In this document: piece by piece, positions 44,401-55,709 of the stretch
How positions within the stretch are numbered: position 1 is the stretch's first letter
Layout: every line of letters begins with the position of its first letter
DNA from: Portulaca oleracea
Taxonomy: Eukaryota; Streptophyta; Magnoliopsida; Caryophyllales; Portulacaceae
Assembly (NCBI GenBank): GCA_029582165.1
Contig: CM055873.1
Coordinates: 40,160,795-40,224,794 of the forward strand
DNA: 64,000 bases
Reading direction: 5' to 3'
Position numbers and translations under genes: made by a program
Notes under the pieces: model-generated
What the model saw: only the letters and a program-made list of their open reading frames with translations
What the model was told of the DNA's origin: nothing
Database searches by the model: none

Positions 44401-45986
44401 GCCGATACACAAGGGGCATTCGTGCAGCCTGCTTTATATGAAGCATTTGGTCTTACAGTCATTGAAGCAATGAACTGCGGATTGCCTACTTTTGCTACCA
44501 ATCAAGGAGGCCCTGCTGAGATTATTGTTGATGGTGTTTCTGGATTTCACATTGATCCCCACAACGGAGAGGAATCGAGCAACAAGATTGCAGACTTTTT
44601 CCAAAGGTGCAAGGAAGATGGTCAATACTGGAACACGATCTCAGCAGCTAGTTTACAGCGCATATACGAGTGGTAATAGATCTGTTTATTTATAAACTAA
44701 GTTAACATACTCAGCATCAGCCATCAAGTAGCATAACTAAACACTGGAGATTATTAGTGTTGAGTTTTCAACTTTGTGCCATCGTGCAGCTACACATGGA
44801 AGATATATGCAAACAAAATGCTGAATATGGGCTCCATATATAACTTCTGGAGGGTGTTGTACAAAGAACATAAGCAAGCAAAGCAAAGATACATCCACAT
44901 GTTCTACAATCTCCAAATGAGGAATCTGGTATGTTCATATCATAAAAATATCAAACTGGCTCCATTAAGATGTTAGGTGCAAGAGCTCTAACATGAAACT
45001 CTTGCAGGCAAAGACTGTACCGATCCCTAGAGATGAAGTTCCGAAGCCAACACCAAGGCCAATAGTAAGACCACCGCCCTCAAAAAGGCATGATGTTACT
45101 CTCTATTCATAGTTTATTGTGATAACTTAAATGCTCTTATTCTTCAATAATCTGGAAGCTAAGCCCTCCAAAATATGTTCCCTAGGAGGTTTTCAATTCC
45201 TCCTGACAGAAAGAAAAGCTTTCAAGCCAGAATAGGAGGTTTTCAATTCATCCTGATCTTATTAGAGAGCCACACAAGAGAACATTTTTTGTTTGTTTAC
45301 ATTTTCTGTCGGAGCAAACAATACAAATCACAAATTGTGACCTTTCCTCTTCTCTTTCTTTTTCTCCTTCCTGTTGCTTGTACCTGAAAGTATCTGCTAC
45401 ATCCTACTTCAATCTGCCCACATGAAATACAGAAACAGTGACAATATACAGTAATCCTTTGAAGTTCAAGGATTGAACTTGGGAGGGAAATTTAGATACA
45501 CTACAAAAGTACTGGGGGAAAATCACATTTAAGCGTCCTTGATGTGGATTGTAAAACTCATCTCAAAGTGACAGGAATATGTATTCTCAGTCTGCTCTTT
45601 TCTCTCTTTATTTTTTATTTATATTCTCATACTCAAACTTCTTGAAGGCTAATTTAAATCGTGTCTTTTTTTTCTCTCACCAGGAGGCAACCATCTCGGA
45701 TACAGAGGTACAGAGGGTCTCAGCAATCCCATCTGCTGACTTAAGTTATAATGTACATTGGACGTTTTTCTTGACATAATGCAATATTTATGACTTTCAG
45801 GTGGTTCGGAGCTTAGAAGCATCTAGTTCTGCAATGAAGTTTGATGAGAATGCCTCTCGTCACATTGTTCAATCAGTGCAGAATATCCGTCTCAAAATGC
45901 TTCTGATCCTACTCCTATTTCTGGCATTTCTCTACACATTCCTGCCATTTCTGGACTCATCAAAATCAGAAGGCACTCCCCTGTGA
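41407..45986 (+). CDS. SUS6-like: Sucrose synthase, class III (SUS5/6/7-like)
   Basis: It converts sucrose plus UDP to UDP-glucose plus fructose. Exons read by eye: 41407..41640, 41761..41915, 42011..42203, 42283..42401, 42548..42764, 42848..43117, 43213..43329, 43413..43579, 43799..44023, 44106..44672, 44790..44928, 45008..45064, 45684..45707, 45801..45986; all phases join, giving 889 residues. Landmarks: N-terminal LKRSES (a Ser phosphorylation context, residues 10 and 12), LPDTGGQ at the glucosyltransferase start, and the GT-B E-x7-E motif [10 protein letters not shown] (about E678/E686). Intron 6 has a GC donor (AAG|GCATGT). The last exons encode a Pro-rich linker and a hydrophobic segment [18 protein letters not shown] (about 862..879). 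Reading through exon 12 instead gives a soluble protein of about 835 residues ending at 45112. Enzyme identity is secure; the C-terminal exons are inferred. Confidence 0.93.
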
Positions 45987-47135
45987 ATAAAATTATACAC
46001 AATGTTTTATATTCATGTACACATATGAAAGTTACAGCTCCTGTATACATCCATAAGCTACAATTCAATTAATGAAAATGGATTTAACATTTTATGACAT
46101 TTTGTTCCTGTCCCTTCGTCCCATTAGTTTCTGACTTTGAGGTGAGGTTATGCACATCCGACCCTCCGGGATTATGGTCCCCCACCCCCACCCCCGCAAA
46201 CCAAATGCTATCAAAAGCACAACAATAAATAGACTGCTGAGATAAAAGGAAGCATTGTGACAATACTAGAAAAGGATTTTACATCATTCAGAACATCAAG
46301 CATTCTAGAGTGAATAGTGTTTAATGGTAAATATATAACCATTTAGCAAAATTTTCCCTTTTCACAAAGATTCAAGCAGGTCACTAAGTAACCTAAAAGC
46401 AAATATCAAATCGCAAACATTGTGAAGCACAACAGCATCTTATCAGATTGTAGCCTTGTTATAGCACTTCATAAGAAGACAAACCCACTGGTGCTGAGAA
46501 TAAATCCAAGAAAAAGAAGTTGTGTCCACAAGATAATAGACTACATCTCCTAGTTAAAGAGCATCCAAACTATTCCCAAAGTCACCCTATTCTTCCATAT
46601 GCAGGTTTACAACATATGTTACCCAAACAACTTAATACAAGTCAGCTTGTGATTCCAACCAGTCACACCAAAAGGATGAGTAGAGTCCATAATTCTTTCT
46701 TCTTCATCATTATAAGGAAACTTTGAACCAACATAGGTTGCCTATTTTATCGTTACAACTGTAGAATTCTTAGCTAAAAATAGAATGACAAGGTCAAAGT
46801 CCTAATACATTTTAGATTTGATTAGTAGAAAACAAAACAGGCTAATTTGCAACTATAGCTAACAATAATCTTCAAATCCAGCACATCCCCCCCCCCCCCC
46901 AAAAAAAAAGGAAAAAGAAAGAAAGACACACTGAATGAAAAGGTAAGAAGTATGAGTAGACTTGCATGGTGGTTATAAATAAAAGATATGTGACATTACA
47001 CTTACAATCAATAAGCATATTCAGCCTATTGTTTCTAGAACACTCTTTGTTATGAATTGCCACTATGGGGTCAAAAACTAATACCTGAGGGGTTTTCTCA
47101 TCAATCCTCTTGAATTTTGACCCTCTAAAAGAATA
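45987..47135. other. Intergenic region downstream of sucrose synthase
   Basis: AATAAA overlaps the sucrose synthase stop codon (45986..45991), and AAT-rich polyadenylation-like sequence follows to about 46090. A C11/A9 homopolymer junction lies near 46889..46908. No gene recognised. Confidence 0.5.
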
Positions 47136-47405
47136 CTCCCTCCTTCCCATATTATCTGTCACTTTAACTAACTTTCTTTTTTCCCATAATATATGTCACT
47201 TTCTAATTCCAATAACACATTAATTACAAATTTATCAAATTAACCTTATTCATTACATCTTTTTCTTCCATTTTCTTTTTTATTCACCTTTTCCTTTTTC
47301 ATTCAACATTTTTACTTTTCCAATGAACTAAATTAATGTTGAAGGGTGGTTTTCTTGGTTTTTGAAATTGTGTCTAATGTGACAAATAAAATGGGAAGGA
47401 GGGAG
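47136..47405. mobile_element. Stowaway MITE
   Basis: 270 bp, TA borders (47134..47135, 47406..47407), near-perfect TIRs CTCCCTCCTTCCCATATTAT and, reversed, CTCCCTCCTTCCCATTTTAT, followed by TGTCAC. It sits about 260 bp beyond the PORR gene stop. Confidence 0.9.
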
Positions 47406-47667
47406 TATCTAAATAAAATTATATCTCAGGTAGCATAAATGACATCACCAATTTATTAACATTTTCATTCATAACTATTGTAATAAGACAATGAATATCA
47501 CCATGTTTTACATCAAAAGAGCAACAACAGCACGAAGATTTCATACAAGAAGATGCTAAGATGACTATAGACAAATTCCACCTCAACTTGATATCATGTG
47601 TATGTCATCAGATAACTAGATAGATTTGTTAGTAAGGTAACTACATTCTCACCAATACAGCATCAAG

Positions 47668-48932
47668 TCAATCATCAGAGCTCTCCAATAGTGGAATGAT
47701 CCATTCTCCATCTTTTGCAGCATCGGTATTCGTATTGATAACTACGTCTGTTCTATCTTGGTCAGTCACTCTTTCAGGTTTCAGTTCCTTGGTGTTACGA
47801 CGGCCAAGCAACAAAAGGTCCACCATTTTTCTCCTTACAATGTAGATGGGATTGGGATCAATTAAATAGCCTTTGCTGTATGCTTCTCTTAGAAAAACTG
47901 CCTGACCATTTCCTTTTGTGGATACATAGAATATGCCAGGATGCTTTAACAAAAGTTCTCGCAAATTAACTTCCATGCCTAAGTCCTTCCTAAAGTGGGC
48001 AAATCTTTCAATATCCATCTTCTTTTCAACTGTCAAGCTTAGGAACTCATGTATAATTCCCACAACTCTCTTCTCAAAACGCTCGATTCCTGCACTTGTA
48101 CGACTCCGTTTACCCTCTTTTTCATATGGCTTTACATAAGGCATTCTTTGCCAATCCTTTAATTTGCCTCTAAATCCTTTCTCGATCACAAACCCGGTTG
48201 GTAAATTGATTGGAAACGCATACTTGGTCTCAAATTCACTCAACCATTTCTCCTTGTATTCCCTCTCTCTCCACTTTTCAACCTCTGCAATCCCCAAATG
48301 TTCATCCCTCTCCACCAAAGCTACCACTTCTAGATCAACCAACTTAAAATCATCAGGATACTTACCCAATATAGACTCTCTAAAATCTTCAGGCAAACCC
48401 AGCTCTCGACTCACCAATCTCAAAGCATGTAAGTGAAGCGTACCATTTTTCGAAATCATCAGAAGCTTCTTAAGCCTTGTTACATTCTCCAACTCAGCTT
48501 CCTGATCAACGCCTCCTCTTCTTGAATCAAACCCAACATCCTGTCCGTAACTCGGCAACAAACGTTCTTCTTCACTGGGTGGGGGAACACCTCAAAAACA
48601 TGAGAATGATCTCGAAGAAAGTCACCCATACTAACATTAAGGCCAACCACATTGACCCAGCGAGACATAATCTGCACAGAAACAAAGGGGCCTCTTCGTT
48701 TAGACATTAAGTCGAACAGGTGGAGTGCAATGTCGAGTTTCCTGAAAAGAGCAGTCAACCTGTCAAGTTTAAGGTCCCGGGTCCGATTCTCTAAACGGGT
48801 TTGAGCAGTATCGGCTGGTTTCTTCCATCTTCGTTGCGTGAAGGAGTTGAAGGGACCAAATGGGATCGGGTTTTTCAAAGATGGACGGAAAAGGGAGTTT
48901 GTTTTTTGGGTTGTGAATAGTATAACTCTCAT
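47668..48932 (-). pseudogene. PORR-domain (WTF9-like) organelle RNA-splicing protein, with one apparent frameshift
   Basis: PORR (plant organelle RNA recognition, formerly DUF860) proteins bind group II introns in chloroplasts or mitochondria and are needed for their splicing. Two overlapping frames make up one gene: 48932 to about 48500 encodes an Arg/Ser-rich presequence and the first PORR block (DLKLDRLTALFRKLDIALHL; GDFLRDHSHVFEVFPHP), and about 48500 to 47668 encodes the rest (ENVTRLKKLLMISKNGTLHL; LLLKHPGIFYVSTKGN; VFLREAY). They are joined by a minus-1 shift near 48498..48503 (AGGAAG), as if one base were missing. The unbroken protein would have about 420 residues, normal for the family. 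No other stop exists, so either a recent null allele or a sequencing error is likely. No introns, as is common for PORR genes. Confidence 0.88.
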
Positions 48933-49136
48933 GGTTCTTCAGTGGAGGGTAACTAGAGAGAGAAAGGATGAGGGTGAGCGAGAATTGAAACATCCATGGA
49001 GGGAGTTGAGATGTTTTTGTGGGTTTTGATTTTGAATACTAATATCGAGTGGCAATAACATCTCCCGCGCACTCATATATGGACCGTTTATTTCTCAAAA
49101 AAAAAATATATATATATGGACCGTTTAGTTAGTTTT

Positions 49137-49308
49137 TGTTATAGAATAATAATGTGAATGTCCATGCCCTTACTTTTCTTAGCCAGTTTTTTTAGCGATG
49201 AAGAATCCTTGTATTATAAATACGCCCTCGATGCTAATGAAATTCATTCTTTTGCCTCCAACATCCTCTGACTCTATTCTCTGTTAACTTTCTCTTGTAT
49301 TCATAACA
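49137..49308 (+). repeat. 5' LTR of Copia 3
   Basis: 172 bp, with TATA box TATAAATA at 49215..49222. A few substitutions and a small indel (TTC repeat) distinguish it from the 3' LTR. Confidence 0.92.
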
Positions 49309-49814
49309 CGTTATCAGCACCAAGCTCTTTCATCCACATAATTTGGATCGTTGAATCAAGATAGTTGGAAATTTACTCAAGATCTTTAATCTCAATGTGA
49401 GTTTCAATTGATTGTTTGCGATGAACTGACTTCTCTTACTACACCCCCAAATTCTCTTTGTTTCAACCCACCGTTCGGAAATTAATTCCAAACCGCCTTT
49501 AGTGCCGTTTGGGGATGGATAGACGGTGAATAGAATTGTTTATTTTACCAAATGCATGATCTAACGCTTTACCACCGAATCACAATTTCATTCATTATTC
49601 CAAATTAATTTTTTATTGTACATCGTGTTGATTAATCAATTTGTATGTTCATTGTTACTTGAGTTAAATATAGTTTAATAGTGTCATGCACTCATGAAGT
49701 TAATTCGTTAAATGGTATTTATTGCATAAGTATTGAGTGTTCTCTTCCCTTTTATATATATTTTTTTTAGTTATAAATTTTACTCTCCCATTGAATTTTC
49801 GTTTAAATTTACTA

Positions 49815-50137
49815 GTGAACATGAAGTTCACACTAATATTACAACTTATATACTTTTATTAGTGACCAGAAGTTCACCTCCATCTAACTACTAATGTTAT
49901 TGGTGAACCAGAAGTTCACCTCCCCTTAACTATTAATATTATTAGTGAACCAGAAGTTCACCTCAACCTACCTACTAATATTAATGGTGAACCAGAAGCT
50001 CACCTCAATCTAACTATTAATGTTATTGGTGAACCAGAAGCTCACCTCATCCTCACTACTAATACCAATTGTGAACCGGAAGTTCATCCTAATAATGAGA
50101 ATTTTATCCAATTTCATTGGTGACCAGAAGTTTACCA
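49815..50137 (+). repeat. Tandem array of 42-bp units, each with a hairpin, in the Copia 3 leader
   Basis: Seven to eight units; the four central ones are 42 bp. Each begins with GTGAACCAGAAGTTCAC: an inverted repeat GTGAAC/GTTCAC around a conserved CAGAA loop, then a CCTC..CTA..TAATATTA spacer. End units are diverged. It sits between the primer site and the gag start. Confidence 0.85.
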
Positions 50138-50237
50138 TATATGATATCTTGCTGCTTGCCGCTTGCCGTTTTCATTGTTGTTGATAATATTTAACTTTAC
50201 ATGATAATCTTTGATTTCTTTTCATGATTATGATTCA

Positions 50238-50241
<4 letters not shown>

Positions 50242-50282
<41 letters not shown>
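50242..50282 (+). repeat. (TA)n microsatellite
   Basis: About 20 TA dinucleotides in the Copia 3 leader, just before gag. Confidence 0.9.
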
Positions 50283-50285
<3 letters not shown>

Positions 50286-50337
50286 CACTTGGATATCTTT
50301 GTCCCTAACATGCTATTTGTACGTCTCTTATAGTATC

Positions 50338-53300
50338 ATGTTGAACCTGACCAACCTAGAGTTCATTGCCCTGGATATATCTGGTCAAAATTATTTATCT
50401 TGGGTACTTGATGCTAAGATTCATTTGGCTGCCAAGGGTTTGGGAGACACTATAATAAAGGACAACAAAGCCTCCACCTAAGACAAGGCCAAAGCCATAA
50501 TTTTCTTACGACACCACCTCCATAATTGTCTTAAAATAGAGTATCTCACGACTGAAGATCCATATGAGCTATGGAACAATTTGAAAGAAAGATATGACCA
50601 CTAGAAGACGGTCATTTTACCAAAAGCCCGATATGATTGGATGCATCTCAGATTTTAAGATTATAAATTTGTAGCTGAATATAATTCAGCACTTTTTCGA
50701 ATTACCTCACAGCTGAAATTGTGTGGTGAATCAATCACAGATGCGGGTCTATTGGAAAAAAACGCTTTCCACTTTTCATGCAAATAATGTGATTTTGCAA
50801 CAACAATATCGTGCAAAGGAGTTTGACAAATATTCGAAACTAATTTCTTGTGTACTGGTAGCTAAGCAGAATAATGAGCTTTTAATGAGAAATCATGAAA
50901 GCCGCCCAACTGGCTCTGCCCCATTCCCTGAAGTGAATGTGGCAACATACGATAACCAGAGGGGCAATAGAGGTTACACCAGTAGTCAGGGTCATGGAGG
51001 TAGACGTGGTCGTGGTTCAGGTTACGGCCCCAGTCGTGGTCGTGGTCGTGGCTATGGTCGTGGCAACTCCTTTAAAAGATCATCTGCCCACCAGAAGTGG
51101 GACACAAAAAATTATCAAGCCAAAAATATTGAGGAAAGCCCATGTTATCGTTGTGGAGGAAACGGACATTGGTCGCGTACCAGTCGTACGCCGAAACATC
51201 TTGTGGATCTCTATCAAGCATCAATAAAGAACAAAGGAAAACAGATAGAGACAAATTTTATGCAAGATGATGGATCAATCGATGTGTCATACTTAGATGT
51301 TTCCGATTTCTTTTCCCACCCTGAAAGAAAGATCGATCATTTGATCGGTGATGGCAATGACGAGACTCTTATGGACTAGGATATTACCATATAGATTTTA
51401 ATGGGCAATTTTGTAGCATGGCTTATGTTACCCATATCAACATGACTTTTAATTTTCTTTTAAGTTTCTAGATGTTGTTAAGGTTTTTCCTTCCTTAATG
51501 TATGACTTTTGAAATAATATCATATTTCTTCTTATGTTAATTTTAGTGAAGATCATGGACACTTCATCAATTGGAGTAATGAACAAAGAAGAAGATATGT
51601 GCATTGCAGATAGTGCAACAACACACACTATTCTGAAAAACAAGAAGTATTTTTCTTGTTTATTAATGCAAGAAGCAACTGTTAGTACTATATCGGGTAG
51701 TTCAAATTTAATTGAAGGCTCCGGAAGAGCTCATATAGTACTACTTGGTGGAACCTATTTTCACATAGATAATGCATTGTATTCCACCAAGTCTCAAAGA
51801 AACTTATTAAGTTTTAAGGATATTCGCAGAAATGGATATCATATTGAGACAACCAGTGCAAATAACATTGAATATTTGCATCTTATTAAATTTACATTGG
51901 GCAAAAGATGTGTGTTGGAAAAATTACCATCATTATCGTCGGGGTTATACTTTACAAAGATTAACCCTTTTGAAACACATATACTAGTAAACCAGAAGTT
52001 TACTAATGAAAAGGATTTTATCATATGACATGATAGATTGGGACATCCCGGATCAACAATGATGCACAAAATCATAAAGAACTCATATGGACATACTCTA
52101 AGGGACCAGAAGATCCTTCAAACTAATGAGTTCTCATGCGCAGCTTGCTCTCAAGGAAAATTAATCATAAGGCCATCACTAGCTAAGATAGGGGTCGAAT
52201 CCCCTTTATTCCTGGAACGTATACAAGGTGACATTTGTTGTCCTGTAGACCACCATGTGGACCATTTAGATACTTTATGGTATTAATTGATGCATCAACT
52301 AGATGGTCACATGTGTGTTTATTGTCAACCCGCAACTTGGCATTTGCAAGATTGCTTGCTCAATTGATTAAATTACAAGCACATTTTCCAGATCATTCTA
52401 TCAAGAGAATTCGTCTTGATAATGCTGGTGAATTTAAGTCTAAAGCCTTTGATGATTTTTGTACGTCAATTAGCATAGAAGTTGAGCATCCTGTGCCGCA
52501 TGTTCATACTCAAAATGGTCTTGCAGAATCATTTATTAAGCGCTTGCAACTAATAGCAAGACCATTGCTTATGAGAGCAAAGCTTCCAACTAGTGCTTGG
52601 GGACATGCTATATTGCATGCTGCGACATTGATCCGTATACGACCAGTTGGTTATCATGAATTTTCTCCCCAACAATTGGTTTTTGGCCATGAACCAAATA
52701 TCTCCCATCTACGAACTTTTGGATGTGCGGTGTATGTACCTATTGCACCACCTCAATGCACTAAGATGGGACCCCAAAGGAGATTGGGAATATATGTTGG
52801 GTACGAATCTCCATCTATAATTAAGTATCTGGAACCATCAACTGGAGATTTGTTTATGGCACGATTTGCCAACTGTCATTTTGATGAGACAGTTTTCCCA
52901 ACATTAGGGGGAGAATCTAAGCAGTTGGGTAAAGAGATAAGTTGGAACGAATTACTGCTAAAGCATCTTGATCCTCGTACAAAGTAGTGTGAACTAGAAG
53001 TTCAAAACATAATTCGTTTACAATCTCTAGCGAATCAACTGCCAGACGCGTTTACTGACCCAAAGAGAGTCACTAAATCCTACATCCCAGCTGCCAATGC
53101 TCCTATTAGAATTGATGTCCCAGCAGGACAAAGTGCTACTGCTAATGAGTCTAGACCACATTTGAAGCGTGGCAGACCAGTAGGTTCCAAAGACAAAAAT
53201 CCTCGAAAAAGAAAAGGAGCAATGAATAATGATAACCAACATGAGGAAATATCGACTCCAGAAGAGTCTCCAGACATGACAAATGTGGACGTTGCACCAC

Positions 53301-55063
53301 AAACTCAGGTACCTGAAAATTGCAATAATGATGAGATCTCAATCAATTATGTCATGACTGGTATAAGATGGAACCGAAGTGAAATCGACGTCGATACAGT
53401 GTTTTCATATAATATAGCACTGAATATCTTGAATGAAAATGAGGATCATGAGCCAAGGTCTGTTGAGGAATGCATGCAAAGAAAAGATTGGCCAAAATGG
53501 AAAAATGCGATTACTGCAGAATTAGATTCCCTTACAAAAAGGGAAGTATTCGGACCTGTAGTCTGTACACCAACAGGCATAAAACCTATGGGATTCAAAT
53601 GGGTCTTTGTGCGAAAACGAAATGAGAAAAATGAGATCGTGAGATATAAAGCACGATTAGTCGCCCAAGGTTTCTCACAGAAACCAGGCATCGGCTATGA
53701 AGAAACATACTCCCCAGTAGTTGATGCTACTACTTTTCGATACCTGTTGAGTCTGGCAGTACATGAAAATCTCACTATGCATCTTATGGATGTCGTTACT
53801 GCTTATATATGTGGGAAACTTGAGAACGACATTTACATGAAACTCCTTGAAGGATTTCAATTGCCTGAAGCACATAATAAGAACCCGCGAGATCTTTACT
53901 CAATCAAGTTGAATAGATCTCTATATGGGTTAAAGCAATCCGGACGCATGTGGTATAATCGCCTCAGTGAGTATTTATTGAAAGAAGGATATATAAATAA
54001 TCCTGTTTGCCCATGCATTTTCATAAAGAGATCCGGATCTAAATTCGCTATAATCGCTGTTTATGTTGACGATTTAAACATGATTGGAACTCCAGAAGAG
54101 ATCCGAAAAGCAGCAGATTACTTAAAGAAAGAATTTGAAATGAAAGATCTCGGTAAAACCAAGTTTTGTCTTGGTTTACAAGTTGAACATTGTAAGAATG
54201 GAATATTTGTGCATCAGTCGACTTATTTAGCAAAAGCGCTAAAACGATTCTATATGGACAATGCACATCCATTAAGTACTCCTATGGTGGTGAGATCACT
54301 TGATGTGAGAAAGAATCCATTCAGACCACGAGAAGATGATGAAGAACTCCTTGGTCCCGAAGTACCATATTTAAGTGCCATTGGAGCATTAATGTACCTT
54401 GCTAGCTACACACGACCAGATATTTCCTTTTCTGTGAATCTGTTAGCAAGATTTAGCTCGTGTCCAACACGAAGACATTGGAATGGAGTTAAACATATAT
54501 TTCGATACCTTCGAGGTACAATGAATATGGGTTTATTCTATCCACATGAAGTGACAACAGATTTGACTAGCTATGCTGATGCCGGATATTTATCTGATCC
54601 TCATAATGCCTGATCTCAAACTGGTTATGTGTTTACTTGTGGTGGAACTACCATTTCTTGGCGATCTATGAAGCAAACCATAACTGCCACATCTTCTAAT
54701 CATGCTGAAATATTGGCAATTCATGAGGCTAGTAGAGAATGTGTGTGGTTAAGATCTGTGATTCAACACATTCGGGAAACTTGTGGTCTATCTTCAGGAA
54801 AAGATGTTCCCACAATTTTACATGAAGATAATGCTGCATGTGTAGCACAACTAAAGGCAGGATATATCAAAGGTGATAGAACAAAGCATATCTCACCAAA
54901 GTTCTTTTTCACTCATGATCTTCAAAAGAGAAATGAGATTAATGTTCAACAAATCTGTTCTAGTGAGAATTTGGCGGATTTATTTACTAAGTCTCTCCCA
55001 ACTGCAACATTTGAGAAGTTAGTCAGCAAAATTGGGTTGCGTCGTCTCAGAGATGTCTGTTGA
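50338..55063 (+). pseudogene. Copia 3 polyprotein (gag-PR-IN-RT-RH), broken
   Basis: Gag runs from Met at 50338 (MLNLTNLEFIALD) to 51379, with in-frame stops at 50479, 50602 and about 50655. It has a Gly/Arg-rich (RGRG) stretch and a knuckle CYRCGGNGHWSRT (last Cys lost). A protease box CIADSATTH is in 51534..52028. A stop at 52026 and a frameshift near 52260 lie at the integrase, which otherwise reads well (LIDASTRWSH, LDNAGEF, QNGLAESF). RT (53162..54613) has VYVDDLNMIG and the SLYGLKQS block. A stop at 54611 is followed by RNase H (54629..55063). Nearly all stops are explained by C-to-T or G-to-A changes. Confidence 0.93.
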
Positions 55064-55285
55064 TGCTCATATCAGGGGGAGTTTATACGCGCTGTACTCT
55101 TTTTCCCTTATCCGAGGTTTTGTCCCATTGGGTTTTCCTTGGAAAGGTTTTTAATGAGGCAGCACATGTTGGCGTATCAAGAATTATGCACTCTTTTTCC
55201 TTCACTAGGATTTTTCCCTATGGGTTTTTCCTAGTAAGGTTTTTAACGAGGCATGTTCGTTTGGTGATGGACATTCAAGGGGGAG

Positions 55286-55462
55286 TGTTATAGAATAATA
55301 GTGTGAATGTCCATGCCCTTACTTTTCTTAATCAGTTTTCTTAGCGATGAAGCATCCTTGTATTATAAATACGCCCTCGATGTTAATGAAATTCATTCAT
55401 TCCTTTTGCCTCCAACATCCTCTGACTCTATTCTCTCTCAACTTTCTCTTGTACTCATAACA
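55286..55462 (+). repeat. 3' LTR of Copia 3
   Basis: 177 bp. It carries an ATTC duplication relative to the 5' LTR. Confidence 0.92.
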
Positions 55463-55709
55463 GTTTTTACTTTTTTAATTTTTTTTAAAATTTTGAGGGA
55501 AAGTTGTTTTTACTTGTCAGTGCTTGTCAAATTGATTCTTTTTGTGGCCCCAACCCAGCGACTGATAATTTATTAGGAGCACTTGGAGTATGTACTCTAA
55601 ATAGTAAATACTATAATTGTTCATTCATATACATTAGGTTGTTCATTCACATATATTAGATTGTTCAGTTTGATTATTATGATTGTTAACTCGCAAATAT
55701 ATGAAACAC

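Larger units (their letters stand above)
49137..55462 (+). mobile_element. Copia LTR retrotransposon 3
   Basis: 6.3 kb with perfect TSD GTTTT (49132..49136, 55463..55467). Short LTRs (49137..49308 and 55286..55462) start TGTTATAGAATAAT and end CATAACA. A primer-site-like TTATCAGCACC follows the 5' LTR (49311..49321), and polypurine CAAGGGGGAG precedes the 3' LTR. A 1-kb leader with a tandem hairpin array comes before gag. It lies 200 bp upstream of the PORR start codon, in divergent orientation. Confidence 0.95.

Noticed and set aside
49815..50137. CRISPR-like regular repeat
   Set aside because: Units abut as full 42-bp tandem repeats with similar, not unique, spacers, inside a plant retrotransposon leader.
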